14,598 nucleotides of DNA from assembly GCA_002449135.1 (NCBI GenBank), contig DKCH01000044.1, positions 1-14,598 of the forward strand. Reading direction: 5' to 3'. Under the pieces are notes generated by a model. That model worked only from the letters and a program-made list of their open reading frames with translations. It did not search any database and was not told the origin of the DNA. Positions within the stretch are counted from its first letter, which is position 1. Every line of letters starts with the position of its first letter. Below are positions 6,738 through 13,937 of the stretch, in pieces. The position numbers were made by a program, and so were the translations under genes. Source of the DNA: Caryophanales bacterium UBA6879 (GTDB lineage: Bacteria; Bacillota_I; Bacilli_A; RFN20; CAG-288).

Positions 6738-7808
6738 TTATTTACCCTCTGATTCACAAATAGCATCCCAAATACCTAAAAGATATTCAGCACCTAAAGC
6801 ACGATCATATAAACCATAACCAGGCATAGCTTTTTCACCCCAAATCATTCTTCCATGATCAGGTCTAATAACGCCATCAAAGCCATCATCATGTAAAGCC
6901 TTTAAAATCTTATACATATCTAAAGAACCATCTTTAGAATAATGAGCAGCTTCTTCAAAATCACGTGGAGAATTATATTTTAAGTTTCTAATATGACCAA
7001 AATAAATTCTACCTTTACAAGCATGAATAATATCTACAAGGTCATTATGTTGATTAGAACCTAAAGATCCAGTACATAAAGTAAGACCATTAAATGGAGC
7101 ATCAACAGCCTTTAACATCTTAACAATCTTTTCTTTACCAGTAATGATTCTAGGTAAACCGAAAATTGGCCAAGCAGGATCATCAGGATGAATAGCCATC
7201 TTGATATCATACTTTTCACATACAGGTTGAATAGCTTTTAAGAAATAAACTAAGTTATTAAATAATTTAGTTTCATCAACATCCTTATAAGCAGCAAATA
7301 ATTCCTTAAGTTTAGCTAATCTTTCAGGTTCCCATCCAGGCATAACATAACCATTAGAATGCTTTGTTAAATCTTCAAACATAGTTTGAGGATTAATCTT
7401 ATCAATAGCATCTTGATTATAAGCTAAAACAGTAGCACCATCAGGTCTAACTCTAGCTAAATCAGATCTAGTCCAGTCAAAGACAGGCATAAAATTATAA
7501 CAAACAAGATGAATATCGTTCTTACCTAAATTCTCAAGACATTTAATATAAGTATCAATATATTTATCTCTTGAAGGTTTACCGATTTTAATATCATCAT
7601 GAATATTAACAGATTCAATACCAAGTAACTTTAAACCAGAAGCTTCTACTTCATCTTTTAAAGCCTTAACTTCATCAAATTCCCACATATCGCCAGGCAT
7701 TTTACCATATAAAGTAGAAATAACACCTTGGACACCAGCAATTTGTCTAATTTCTTTTAAGGTAACTGAATCATATTTTGATCCAAACCAACGTAAAGTC
7801 ATTTGCAT
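6738..7808 (-). CDS. uxuA: Mannonate dehydratase
   Basis: Dehydrates D-mannonate to 2-keto-3-deoxy-D-gluconate in hexuronate breakdown. The 356-residue length and N terminus (MTLRWFG, IRQIAGVQGVISTLY) are typical of UxuA, a TIM-barrel metalloenzyme. Expected metal ligands are all present and in order: His in IHPDDPAWP (about 205), Cys in LTLCTGSLGSN (about 244), His in YFGHIRNLK (about 271), and Asp/His in IRPDHGRMIWGE (about 317). An AGGAGG overlaps the TAG stop of the upstream metallopeptidase gene, nine bases before the chosen ATG. A second ATG two codons later is less well spaced. The stop is separated from the uxuB start by a single base, so the two are almost certainly translated together. 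Confidence 0.96.
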   Translation of the reverse strand: MQMTLRWFGSKYDSVTLKEIRQIAGVQGVISTLYGKMPGDMWEFDEVKALKDEVEASGLKLLGIESVNIHDDIKIGKPSRDKYIDTYIKCLENLGKNDIHLVCYNFMPVFDWTRSDLARVRPDGATVLAYNQDAIDKINPQTMFEDLTKHSNGYVMPGWEPERLAKLKELFAAYKDVDETKLFNNLVYFLKAIQPVCEKYDIKMAIHPDDPAWPIFGLPRIITGKEKIVKMLKAVDAPFNGLTLCTGSLGSNQHNDLVDIIHACKGRIYFGHIRNLKYNSPRDFEEAAHYSKDGSLDMYKILKALHDDGFDGVIRPDHGRMIWGEKAMPGYGLYDRALGAEYLLGIWDAICESEGK

Positions 7809-7821
7809 AGTAATTATCCTC

Positions 7822-8448
7822 CTATTTTTCTTTTTTATTGTTCTTACGAGCGTAAGAATAAATTTTATTAAAAACTAATGGGTTGTAAGGTAAATCGGTC
7901 ATAATTTTTGAAAAATTAACAGCCGCAATTTCTTCCAAAACAACTAATTTAGTTTTAACCTTAAATAAACCAAAGATTTTAGTTTCAAAGTTCTTTTCAT
8001 CCAAATAAGTATTAGGGTGACTAAGCTGTAAAAAATGAAAAAGTTCATGAGCAGTAACAACTTGAGGTAATAAATTAACATCAACTAATTTATCAAGTCC
8101 AGTATCTTTGCAATAATCCAAAATTTGATTATAAACATACATATTTATACTAATAGCTTTATTTCTCTCAGAAAATTGACCAATGTAATTATATGTATAA
8201 GAATCAGGCTCAGAAATATAATTAATAGAAACACCTAATAAATCAGCATAAACTGTCGGAAGTTTTTTACCATATTTTTTTATCAGCTCGTTTTTAAAAT
8301 CTTCAGTAACTTGTAAAGTCTTGCTAATTACCTCTAGTTTTTTTTCTAGAGGTAATTTGCTAGCGACTAGCTCAGTATTGAGCAATGATAAATAATAGTC
8401 TTGATCTTTTTTATCAATAAACTTTTTAATGGTATCTTGAATAGCCAT
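7822..8448 (-). CDS. Putative HExxH zinc metallopeptidase-like protein
   Basis: The 208-residue protein has no signal peptide or membrane helix, so it should be cytoplasmic. It contains TAHELFHFLQLSHP, with HExxH at residues 134-138. A second acidic motif LEEIAAVNFSKI about 34 residues later (Glu172/173) could supply the third zinc ligand, as in gluzincin-type and related minimal peptidases. The first 60 residues are charged and probably helical. The domain start is around LPTVYADLLGV (63-73). I do not recognise a named family and infer a peptidase-like fold only from these motifs. It lies eight bases after the hydantoinase-like gene, with almost no ribosome site of its own. Its TAG stop overlaps the uxuA AGGAGG, so it is firmly embedded in the operon. 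Substrate and role are unknown; it could process a partner enzyme or act on a small amide. Confidence 0.65.
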   Translation of the reverse strand: MAIQDTIKKFIDKKDQDYYLSLLNTELVASKLPLEKKLEVISKTLQVTEDFKNELIKKYGKKLPTVYADLLGVSINYISEPDSYTYNYIGQFSERNKAISINMYVYNQILDYCKDTGLDKLVDVNLLPQVVTAHELFHFLQLSHPNTYLDEKNFETKIFGLFKVKTKLVVLEEIAAVNFSKIMTDLPYNPLVFNKIYSYARKNNKKEK

Positions 8449-8456
8449 CTTAGAGT

Positions 8457-10586
8457 CTAATACATACCATTTCTACCAGAAACAATAGCAATTTCATCTT
8501 CTGGTTTAATATCAGTTAATTCAGTATGAGCAAGACCAACAATTTGATCAACAGTAGGTAAACCAGAGTAATCAATAACACGGCCACCAGTAATAATATA
8601 AATATCAGGGTTAATTCTAACTTCAGTAGTGAAGTTTCCATCTTTATCCCATAAAGTTTGAACAGCTTGTTTAATTTGTTTATATGGTACAGCTAAAACA
8701 TGACCTTCAGAACGTTGAACCTTAACAAAACCTTTAGAATCAACAATTCTTAAAGTTTCTTTACCTTTTACTAAAGCGCCAGTAACAAAGACTTTTCCAT
8801 TAGCAAATAAGATTTCAGACTTAATACCTGGGACATTATAAGTTCCATCAGCAATTTCACAAGCTTCTTTTTCATCAATCTTTTTAGTTAAATCAGTAGC
8901 TTTAACTTCAGTTGAACCCATAGCAATTGCAGTAACCTTTTGAGTGGTTTCATCAATTTCAAGGAAGACTTCAACAGTATCAGGCATAGCACCAGACTTA
9001 ATAGCTCTATTAGCAGCTTCTTTCTTAATCTTAGCAATATCTTCAATAGTAGGATTTGGAATAGTTCTTTCAACCATTTCTCTAACCATAGCTAAAGCAA
9101 CACCGATTGAAGAAATAATTTCAGCTTCAGGTGGAATTTGGCATTTGAAATTCATTAACTTACCAGTATAAGCAAGTAAAGTACCTGCGCCACCACCAGC
9201 ACCGACTAAAACGATTTGATCTCTTTCAACTTTATACTTAGCAATTAATTCTTCAATAACAGGAATAATCTTGTGGCAAGAAGTTTCCAAAATCTTAGTA
9301 GCAGTTTCTTCAACAGATTTTCCTAAATAATCAGCTAAAACTTTAATAGCAGCATAAGAAGAATCAAAACTACCTTTAGCAAAATCACCATCCTTTAATA
9401 ACTTTAAAGCATTAGCAGCACAAGTATTAGTGATAGTAATATCTCTATTAGTCTTATTTAAATGAATAGCAACATAATCAGAAGGATCATTTGGAGTAGG
9501 CTTAATAAATTTAATTGAAGCACCATCAGCAAATTCATCAAAATTAGTAAAGGCAGCATATTCCAAATTAGCAATATGAGCAGAACGAGGACCAACATCT
9601 TTAATGCCTTCCTTACTAGCTCTAACCATAGAACCACCAGCAACACCTAAGACACGAACATCAAGGGAGTTAACATAAGTTCTATGACCACCTAAAATTG
9701 CATAATCAACAGCAGGTCTACCATTCTTAATAACACCAATATTAGTAGTAGTACCACCAACTTCAAAATAAATACCATTAGAAGCTCTTAAGAACATTAA
9801 AGCGCCCATAACAGAAGCAGCAGGACCAGATAACATAGTTAAAATAGGTCTCTTCTTCATTTCGCTAACTTCCATAACACCGCCATCACCACGCATGATC
9901 ATTAAAGGAACTTTAACACCAGCGGATCTAACAGCTTCTTCAGTTGAATTAGCAGTATCTAACATCTTAGGTAAAATAGAAGCGTTAATAGCAGCAGTTT
10001 GAGTTCTAGTTGCTAAACCATAAAGCTTAGTAATTTCACTAGCAGCAGTAGAAAGTAATCCTCTCTTTTCAGCTTCTTCGGCGACAACTTTTTCTTCTTT
10101 CATGTTATCAACACCGAAAGCTTTACTAGCAACGATAACTTTAGCACCTTCGTTAATTAACTTAGTTAAAGCTTCATCAACAGCTTCTTTGGAGAAATCT
10201 TTTAATTTGATATAAGTAGAAGCGATATCAATTTTCTTGTTGTTTCCTAAATCAATAGGTTTTAAAGCGGTTTGCTTTTTAACCATCCAACCAGAAAGTC
10301 CGCCACCGCCCATACCGATAATACCAACTTTAGCAACATCACCTTCAATTAAAGCGTTTGTAGCTTGAGTAGTAGAGTGAGCGATGAAAATAACTTCATC
10401 TGGGGAAATGTTATTTTTTTCAATACATTTTCTAAAGGCATCAATAACACCTTGTGCAACACCTTTAGGATGATGGTGAGTAGTTTTAACTTCTGCTTCA
10501 CCGACAATTTGATTGTTTGCGTTGTCAATAGCAACAGCTTTAGTATGGGTACCACCAACGTCGATACCGATTCTAATGTTTCTCAT
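8457..10586 (-). CDS. Hydantoinase/oxoprolinase-family (HyuA-like) protein
   Basis: An ASKHA-fold protein of about 709 residues related to the ATP-dependent N-methylhydantoinase A subunit, 5-oxoprolinase N-terminal half and acetone carboxylase beta subunit. Numbered from the chosen start, the phosphate-1 motif IGIDVGGTHTKAVAID is near 5-20, followed by HSTTQATNAL and GMGGGGLSG. Then come LSGPAASVMGAL and a phosphate-2-like EVGGTTTNIGVI. LGVAGGSMVR and LVGAGGGAGTLLAYTG follow towards the end of the hydantoinase A core. A roughly 190-residue C-terminal part follows. ATP-driven opening or activation of a cyclic amide or carbonyl compound is the family theme, but the substrate is unknown. No B-subunit gene is present. 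The frame extends 18 codons further to an ATG at 10640 with AGGA six bases upstream. The internal ATG is preferred because family members start right before the phosphate-1 motif, although its AGGAAAGG is 14 bases away. Confidence 0.85.
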   Translation of the reverse strand: MRNIRIGIDVGGTHTKAVAIDNANNQIVGEAEVKTTHHHPKGVAQGVIDAFRKCIEKNNISPDEVIFIAHSTTQATNALIEGDVAKVGIIGMGGGGLSGWMVKKQTALKPIDLGNNKKIDIASTYIKLKDFSKEAVDEALTKLINEGAKVIVASKAFGVDNMKEEKVVAEEAEKRGLLSTAASEITKLYGLATRTQTAAINASILPKMLDTANSTEEAVRSAGVKVPLMIMRGDGGVMEVSEMKKRPILTMLSGPAASVMGALMFLRASNGIYFEVGGTTTNIGVIKNGRPAVDYAILGGHRTYVNSLDVRVLGVAGGSMVRASKEGIKDVGPRSAHIANLEYAAFTNFDEFADGASIKFIKPTPNDPSDYVAIHLNKTNRDITITNTCAANALKLLKDGDFAKGSFDSSYAAIKVLADYLGKSVEETATKILETSCHKIIPVIEELIAKYKVERDQIVLVGAGGGAGTLLAYTGKLMNFKCQIPPEAEIISSIGVALAMVREMVERTIPNPTIEDIAKIKKEAANRAIKSGAMPDTVEVFLEIDETTQKVTAIAMGSTEVKATDLTKKIDEKEACEIADGTYNVPGIKSEILFANGKVFVTGALVKGKETLRIVDSKGFVKVQRSEGHVLAVPYKQIKQAVQTLWDKDGNFTTEVRINPDIYIITGGRVIDYSGLPTVDQIVGLAHTELTDIKPEDEIAIVSGRNGMY

Positions 10587-10650
10587 AATAAATAGATTTA
10601 CCTTTCCTTTTTTTCCACTTGAGGAAATTTTACTTGTCATTCAATTTCCT

Positions 10651-10691
10651 AAAAATAGTAGCCTAGTAAAGTGGAAGCAATACTAGACTAC
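10651..10691 (-). terminator. Hairpin and T run between permease and hydantoinase genes (possible attenuator)
   Basis: On the minus strand GTAGTCTAGTA (10681-10691) pairs with TACTAGGCTAC (10658-10668), 11 bp with one G-U, across a 12-base loop. TATTTTT follows. Because the operon genes continue beyond it, it is expected to stop only part of the transcripts. A competing arm overlaps the permease stop codon (see findings). Confidence 0.6.
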
Positions 10692-10721
10692 CTTGAAAGT
10701 ACTTAGGATTTGTTTCAATTA

Positions 10722-12242
10722 TTAGGCTACTAAGAGGAAGTAACCAATAGCCATATTGATGGCAGTAACAACCCAACCCCAGCCAATGTTATTTTTAATT
10801 AATTGTCTAGGTTCATATTTAGCATATGATAATGCCCACATATTCCAAGATTGGGTAGGGCAAGAATCAGCAACCATGCCAACAGGTTGAACATAGAATA
10901 AGACTAATAATAATGGAGCAACAGTATAGAAAGCTTCAGGAATAGCAACATAGCCTTCTTTACCAGGAATACCAGTACCACCGCCTAAGATGATAGGACC
11001 TAAGACAGCAGCAACAGCAATACCAGAACCCCAAACCATGAAAGGACCTCTGAATAAGGCTAAAGGAGCTAAGACAATGAAGATAACTAAGATTAACCAA
11101 GGCATCTTAACGACCCAATCCATACCACCATTTAAAGCAGCTTGGAAGATAGGAGCACAAATCTTGCTACCAGCGGCAGTAGAGAAGCAGTTCATGATCA
11201 ATAACATACCGATAAGTAAAGCAACATCAGTGAAACCATTGTATAAGGTCTTTTGAGCCATAGCGACTAATTTCTTATAAGATTTGAAGTTACCAGTTAA
11301 AGCTAAACCAAAGATGATACCAACCATAAAGCCAACAATAGCAGCAAAGCTGGTAAGTTGAGCAGCATCATCTAAGAACATATTAGGAATAGAGGTAATC
11401 AAAGACATAACAACAGGAACAAATGGAACGATAAATGACCAGTTAGAAACAGGTTTTTCTTCATCGATGTTGTTTCCAGAATTGTCAACTTCGAAATCAG
11501 AAGCGTCATCAGCAGGCATAGCCCAAGATTTAACTTTGTCTTTAGAAATATAGTAGTTAAATAAGATGAATAAAACTAAGATAACAACATGGACACCAAA
11601 TGAAGCCCAAGTCCAAGCGGTAAAGTTACCATTGAAATCTTTAAGTTTCCAAATAGGAGCAAAGATAGCATTACCAGAGAATTGAGAATCATAGCCCTTG
11701 TTAACATACATACCAGCAGCTACGGACATTAAGAAAGAACCAACAGCGATCTTTTTCTTAACACCAATAGATAAGAGAATAGGAAGAATAATAGCACCCA
11801 TAGCCATAACTGAACCAGGACCGAAAATAGAGGTGAAGATTAAAGCAGAGACTAAGGAGACTAATAAGACAGTGATGATTTGTTGATTACCAGCAAGTTC
11901 AACTACTTTTCTAATTAAAGCTTTGGCGATACCAGTGTCAACGACAACTCTACCGAACCAAGAAGCGAAGATAATAATAGCAGTAGTGGTACCATAACCA
12001 ATAGGACCATCAGAGAAAACGATGTTTAAATTTGAGACAATAGGATTCCAAACATCTTGGAAAGAATGAATAGAACCAGCGACACCAAGATTAGAGAGTG
12101 TCCAAACAGTACCGAAGACAAACCATGTAAATGCAATTATAGTTAAGCCAACAATGAGGTTACCACCTTTCATACAGTAGTAGACAAATGCGGCTAATGA
12201 TAACAACAAGAGCACGGCTAAGACAATAGCTAATGCAGTCAT
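10722..12242 (-). CDS. Ion-transporter-superfamily permease, probable organic-acid importer
   Basis: A 506-residue, strongly hydrophobic protein with about 12 predicted membrane segments and a polar loop (about 240-265) between the halves. Each half has a Gly-rich re-entrant-type stretch: SIFGPGSVMAMGAIILPILLSIG near 139-161 in the first half and a Gly/Pro-rich run (LFRGPFMVWGSGIA, GPIILGGGTGIPG) in the second. This layout fits the ion transporter superfamily that includes GntP gluconate, DcuC dicarboxylate and CitMHS citrate carriers. I cannot tell which family. As first gene of an operon with UxuA and UxuB it probably imports the sugar acid, or the compound that the hydantoinase-like protein acts on. 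AGAAAGGG lies 11 bases before the ATG. The stop codon lies inside a potential RNA stem arm. Confidence 0.8.
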   Translation of the reverse strand: MTALAIVLAVLLLLSLAAFVYYCMKGGNLIVGLTIIAFTWFVFGTVWTLSNLGVAGSIHSFQDVWNPIVSNLNIVFSDGPIGYGTTTAIIIFASWFGRVVVDTGIAKALIRKVVELAGNQQIITVLLVSLVSALIFTSIFGPGSVMAMGAIILPILLSIGVKKKIAVGSFLMSVAAGMYVNKGYDSQFSGNAIFAPIWKLKDFNGNFTAWTWASFGVHVVILVLFILFNYYISKDKVKSWAMPADDASDFEVDNSGNNIDEEKPVSNWSFIVPFVPVVMSLITSIPNMFLDDAAQLTSFAAIVGFMVGIIFGLALTGNFKSYKKLVAMAQKTLYNGFTDVALLIGMLLIMNCFSTAAGSKICAPIFQAALNGGMDWVVKMPWLILVIFIVLAPLALFRGPFMVWGSGIAVAAVLGPIILGGGTGIPGKEGYVAIPEAFYTVAPLLLVLFYVQPVGMVADSCPTQSWNMWALSYAKYEPRQLIKNNIGWGWVVTAINMAIGYFLLVA

Positions 12243-12290
12243 AATATTTTTAACCCTTTCTAAATTAAATATTAAATTTCATATTTTTTA

Positions 12291-12338
12291 TTTGCATCTA
12301 AATACCTAAACAACTAGTCGTAGCCATTTAAATGCAAA
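12291..12338 (-). promoter_or_regulatory. Structured hairpin in the operon 5' leader
   Basis: TTTGCATTTAAAT and ATTTAGATGCAAA form a 13-bp stem with one G-U pair. The 22-base loop can form a smaller internal hairpin. On the minus strand it is followed by A-rich, not T-rich, sequence, so it is not a terminator. It lies between the promoter and the permease ribosome site, in a leader of about 150 bases. It could stabilise the mRNA or be part of a leader control element. Confidence 0.5.
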
Positions 12339-12366
12339 CTTTGACAAGTTCTTTTGTTATGCATAT

Positions 12367-12380
12367 TGAAACCCCTTTCA
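12367..12380 (-). promoter_or_regulatory. CcpA cre-like inverted repeat just after the operon start
   Basis: On the minus strand the site is TGAAA-GGGG-TTTCA. It agrees with the catabolite-repression cre consensus TGWAANCGNTNWCA at every defined position except the central C. It lies about 10-25 bases after the predicted transcription start, where bound CcpA would block elongation. A different repressor could also use it. Confidence 0.5.
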
Positions 12381-12396
12381 GTACTTTACGATAAAA

Positions 12397-12425
12397 ATTA
12401 TAGTGTGCTTTTTTTTACTTGTCAA
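12397..12425 (-). promoter_or_regulatory. Consensus promoter of the uxu operon
   Basis: On the minus strand TTGACA (12420-12425) and TATAAT (12397-12402) match the sigma-70-type consensus exactly with 17 bases between them. The start should be near 12390. A strong promoter like this needs repression, and an operator-like palindrome lies directly upstream. Confidence 0.88.
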
Positions 12426-12432
12426 CAAAAAA

Positions 12433-12446
12433 TAAAAGCGCTTTTA
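12433..12446. promoter_or_regulatory. LacI-type operator at the operon promoter
   Basis: TAAAAGCGCTTTTA is a perfect palindrome with the central CG typical of LacI-family operators. It lies eight bases upstream of the -35 box. Ten of the 12 core positions or more match the site at the repressor gene start. Two AAGCTT repeats follow between 12446 and 12462. Confidence 0.72.
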
Positions 12447-12461
12447 AAAGCTTAAAAAGCT

Positions 12462-12507
12462 TCAAAATAAAAAGTCTTATTTACTTAGCTTTCAAAGTAA
12501 ATAAGAC
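12462..12507 (-). terminator. Terminator of the LacI-family regulator gene
   Basis: A 13-bp perfect stem, GTCTTATTTACTT with AAGTAAATAAGAC, has an 8-base loop and is followed on the minus strand by TTTTTATTTT. It separates the regulator from the operon promoter. Confidence 0.88.
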
Positions 12508-12535
12508 ATAACCGATACATATCGAATAATTTTAA

Positions 12536-13528
12536 TTAAGCTGACTCCTTAACAACCAACTTTGGAACAATTACCTTGTCTATCTTCTTAGGATTCTTCT
12601 GAATTAGTTTTTCATTAAGTATTTCGACTATTGATTCACCTTGGATTTTATCTAAAGTATCAACAAAAGTTAACTTTGGAGTAAAAATATCATTATATTT
12701 ATTTTCATTATATGAAATAACATCCACGTCTTTACCGATAATTTTATTACATAAATTAATAGCTTTAATACCACCAAAACAAGTAACTTCTTCCTCAAAA
12801 ATAATAGCATCAAGTTCAGCATCTTGCTTTAAAAGCTCTTTACAAGCTAATTGCCCACCCTCAGGAGAACGTTCAGCAACAATAAAATGATTTTCACTAT
12901 CAAGTCCATTTGCTTTTAATGCATTTATAAAAGAGTCCTTTTTAGCAATCCCAGAAGGAGTAAAAGTATCAATAACATAATAAATATGCTTTCTATTTTT
13001 ATTCTTTACTAAATAATCAACAGCTTGCTTAATACCATTAGCATCATCTAAATAAACTGAATTTGCATTAGGTAAATTCAATTTAAAATTTTCAGTAATA
13101 ACACAAGCCTTTTCTAACATTCTTAAAATCTCAGGTTGACTATTTAAACAATCAAAATAAGAAGCAATAAAAATAACAGCTTCAATAGATAAAGACAACA
13201 TTGTTTCTAAATAATCCTTGTAATTATTTTCTTGATTATAAGGAAAAGAAGTAATAAAAACAGAATAACCCTTATTATTTAAAGCTTGTTCAATAGTATA
13301 AACAATCTCTGCATAATGATAAATTCTTATATCTGGAACAACAATAGCCACAGTTTGTATTTTTTTTGAAACCAAACCCTTAGCAATCATTGATGGCTTA
13401 TAATTGTACTTCTCAATAACTTCCTTAATCTTTATGGCACTACTACTTCTAATAGGTTTACCATTTAAATATCTAGAAACTGTAGAAATAGAAGTTCCAG
13501 CCTCCTTAGCAATATCATAAATGTTCAT
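12536..13528 (-). CDS. LacI-family transcriptional repressor of the uxu operon
   Basis: The 330-residue protein has a LacI-type helix-turn-helix at residues 3-25 (YDIAKEAGTSISTVSRYLNG), the YNYKPSMIAKGL hinge region near 45-57 and a periplasmic-binding-protein-like ligand and dimer domain (about 60-330) starting TVAIVVPDIRIYHYAEIV. Length is normal for the family. It is transcribed in the same direction as the operon but ends in its own strong terminator before it. Almost identical GC-centred palindromes lie at its own start and at the operon promoter, so it probably represses both and releases on binding a pathway intermediate. The inducer is unknown. The ATG is preceded by a weak AGAAAG, which lies within the operator. 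Confidence 0.9.
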   Translation of the reverse strand: MNIYDIAKEAGTSISTVSRYLNGKPIRSSSAIKIKEVIEKYNYKPSMIAKGLVSKKIQTVAIVVPDIRIYHYAEIVYTIEQALNNKGYSVFITSFPYNQENNYKDYLETMLSLSIEAVIFIASYFDCLNSQPEILRMLEKACVITENFKLNLPNANSVYLDDANGIKQAVDYLVKNKNRKHIYYVIDTFTPSGIAKKDSFINALKANGLDSENHFIVAERSPEGGQLACKELLKQDAELDAIIFEEEVTCFGGIKAINLCNKIIGKDVDVISYNENKYNDIFTPKLTFVDTLDKIQGESIVEILNEKLIQKNPKKIDKVIVPKLVVKESA

Positions 13529-13530
13529 AA

Positions 13531-13544
13531 TAAAAGCGCTTTCT
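13531..13544. promoter_or_regulatory. LacI-type operator at the repressor gene start
   Basis: TAAAAGCGCTTTCT (AGAAAGCGCTTTTA on the gene strand) is nearly palindromic and matches the site at 12433-12446. It lies three bases before the start codon and covers the ribosome site region, downstream of the predicted promoter. This points to autorepression. Confidence 0.72.
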
Positions 13545-13554
13545 ATACTTTTTT

Positions 13555-13583
13555 ATTATGAGACTTTTAACAATCAAAAGCAA
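13555..13583 (-). promoter_or_regulatory. Putative promoter of the LacI-family gene
   Basis: On the minus strand TTGCTT (13578-13583) and CATAAT (13555-13560) are separated by 17 bases, with a start predicted a few bases before the operator. Confidence 0.5.
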
Positions 13584-13925
13584 ATATTTTTTAAATATCA
13601 AAAAATAAACCTTTTCCTTATTATATGTAACAATAGTAATTTAACAACAAAGTGAAAAAGAACAAACTAGATTTAATATTAAAAATATCACGTACAGAAG
13701 TAAAACAAAAGCAAACATTATACATAAACAATTTCTCAATAAAAAACATCCATATAACTATAAAAATATCAACTAATTTAAAACCCGTATTAATCTTTCT
13801 TAATTAGATTAACTATAAGTAAAACTTTAAACAAAAAACATAAGAACTTATATTAATAAAAAACATATAAAATTGAAAATATAAGAGAAAAATTAAATAA
13901 TCTTAAAAACAATAAACAAATTAAG
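13584..13925. other. AT-rich intergenic stretch between divergent regulators
   Basis: About 340 bases of A-rich sequence without a plausible gene on either strand. The two regulator genes diverge from it. Apart from their promoter elements at the edges I see no strong repeat, hairpin or operator. Confidence 0.5.
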
Positions 13926-13931
13926 TATAAT
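13926..13931 (+). promoter_or_regulatory. -10 box almost touching the TetR start codon
   Basis: A perfect TATAAT ends six bases before the GTG start. A -35 box is weak (TTAAAA, about 17 bases upstream). If it is the real -10 box, transcription begins at or next to the start codon. Confidence 0.5.
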
Positions 13932-13937
13932 AAAATT

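Noticed and set aside
8888..9073. Short minus-strand Leu-rich frames inside the hydantoinase gene (also 9458-9646 and 10349-10558)
   Set aside because: They lie in another frame of a well-supported gene, and the Leu-rich composition is a by-product of its codon use.
10990..11256. Plus-strand open frames opposite the permease and hydantoinase genes (also 8944-9171, 10365-10595, 11698-11886)
   Set aside because: They are antisense shadows without ribosome sites or domain character.
12341..12372. Plus-strand TTGACA-17-TATTGA promoter-like sequence
   Set aside because: It faces the 3' end of the repressor gene with no plus-strand gene to express, and the -10 is poor.
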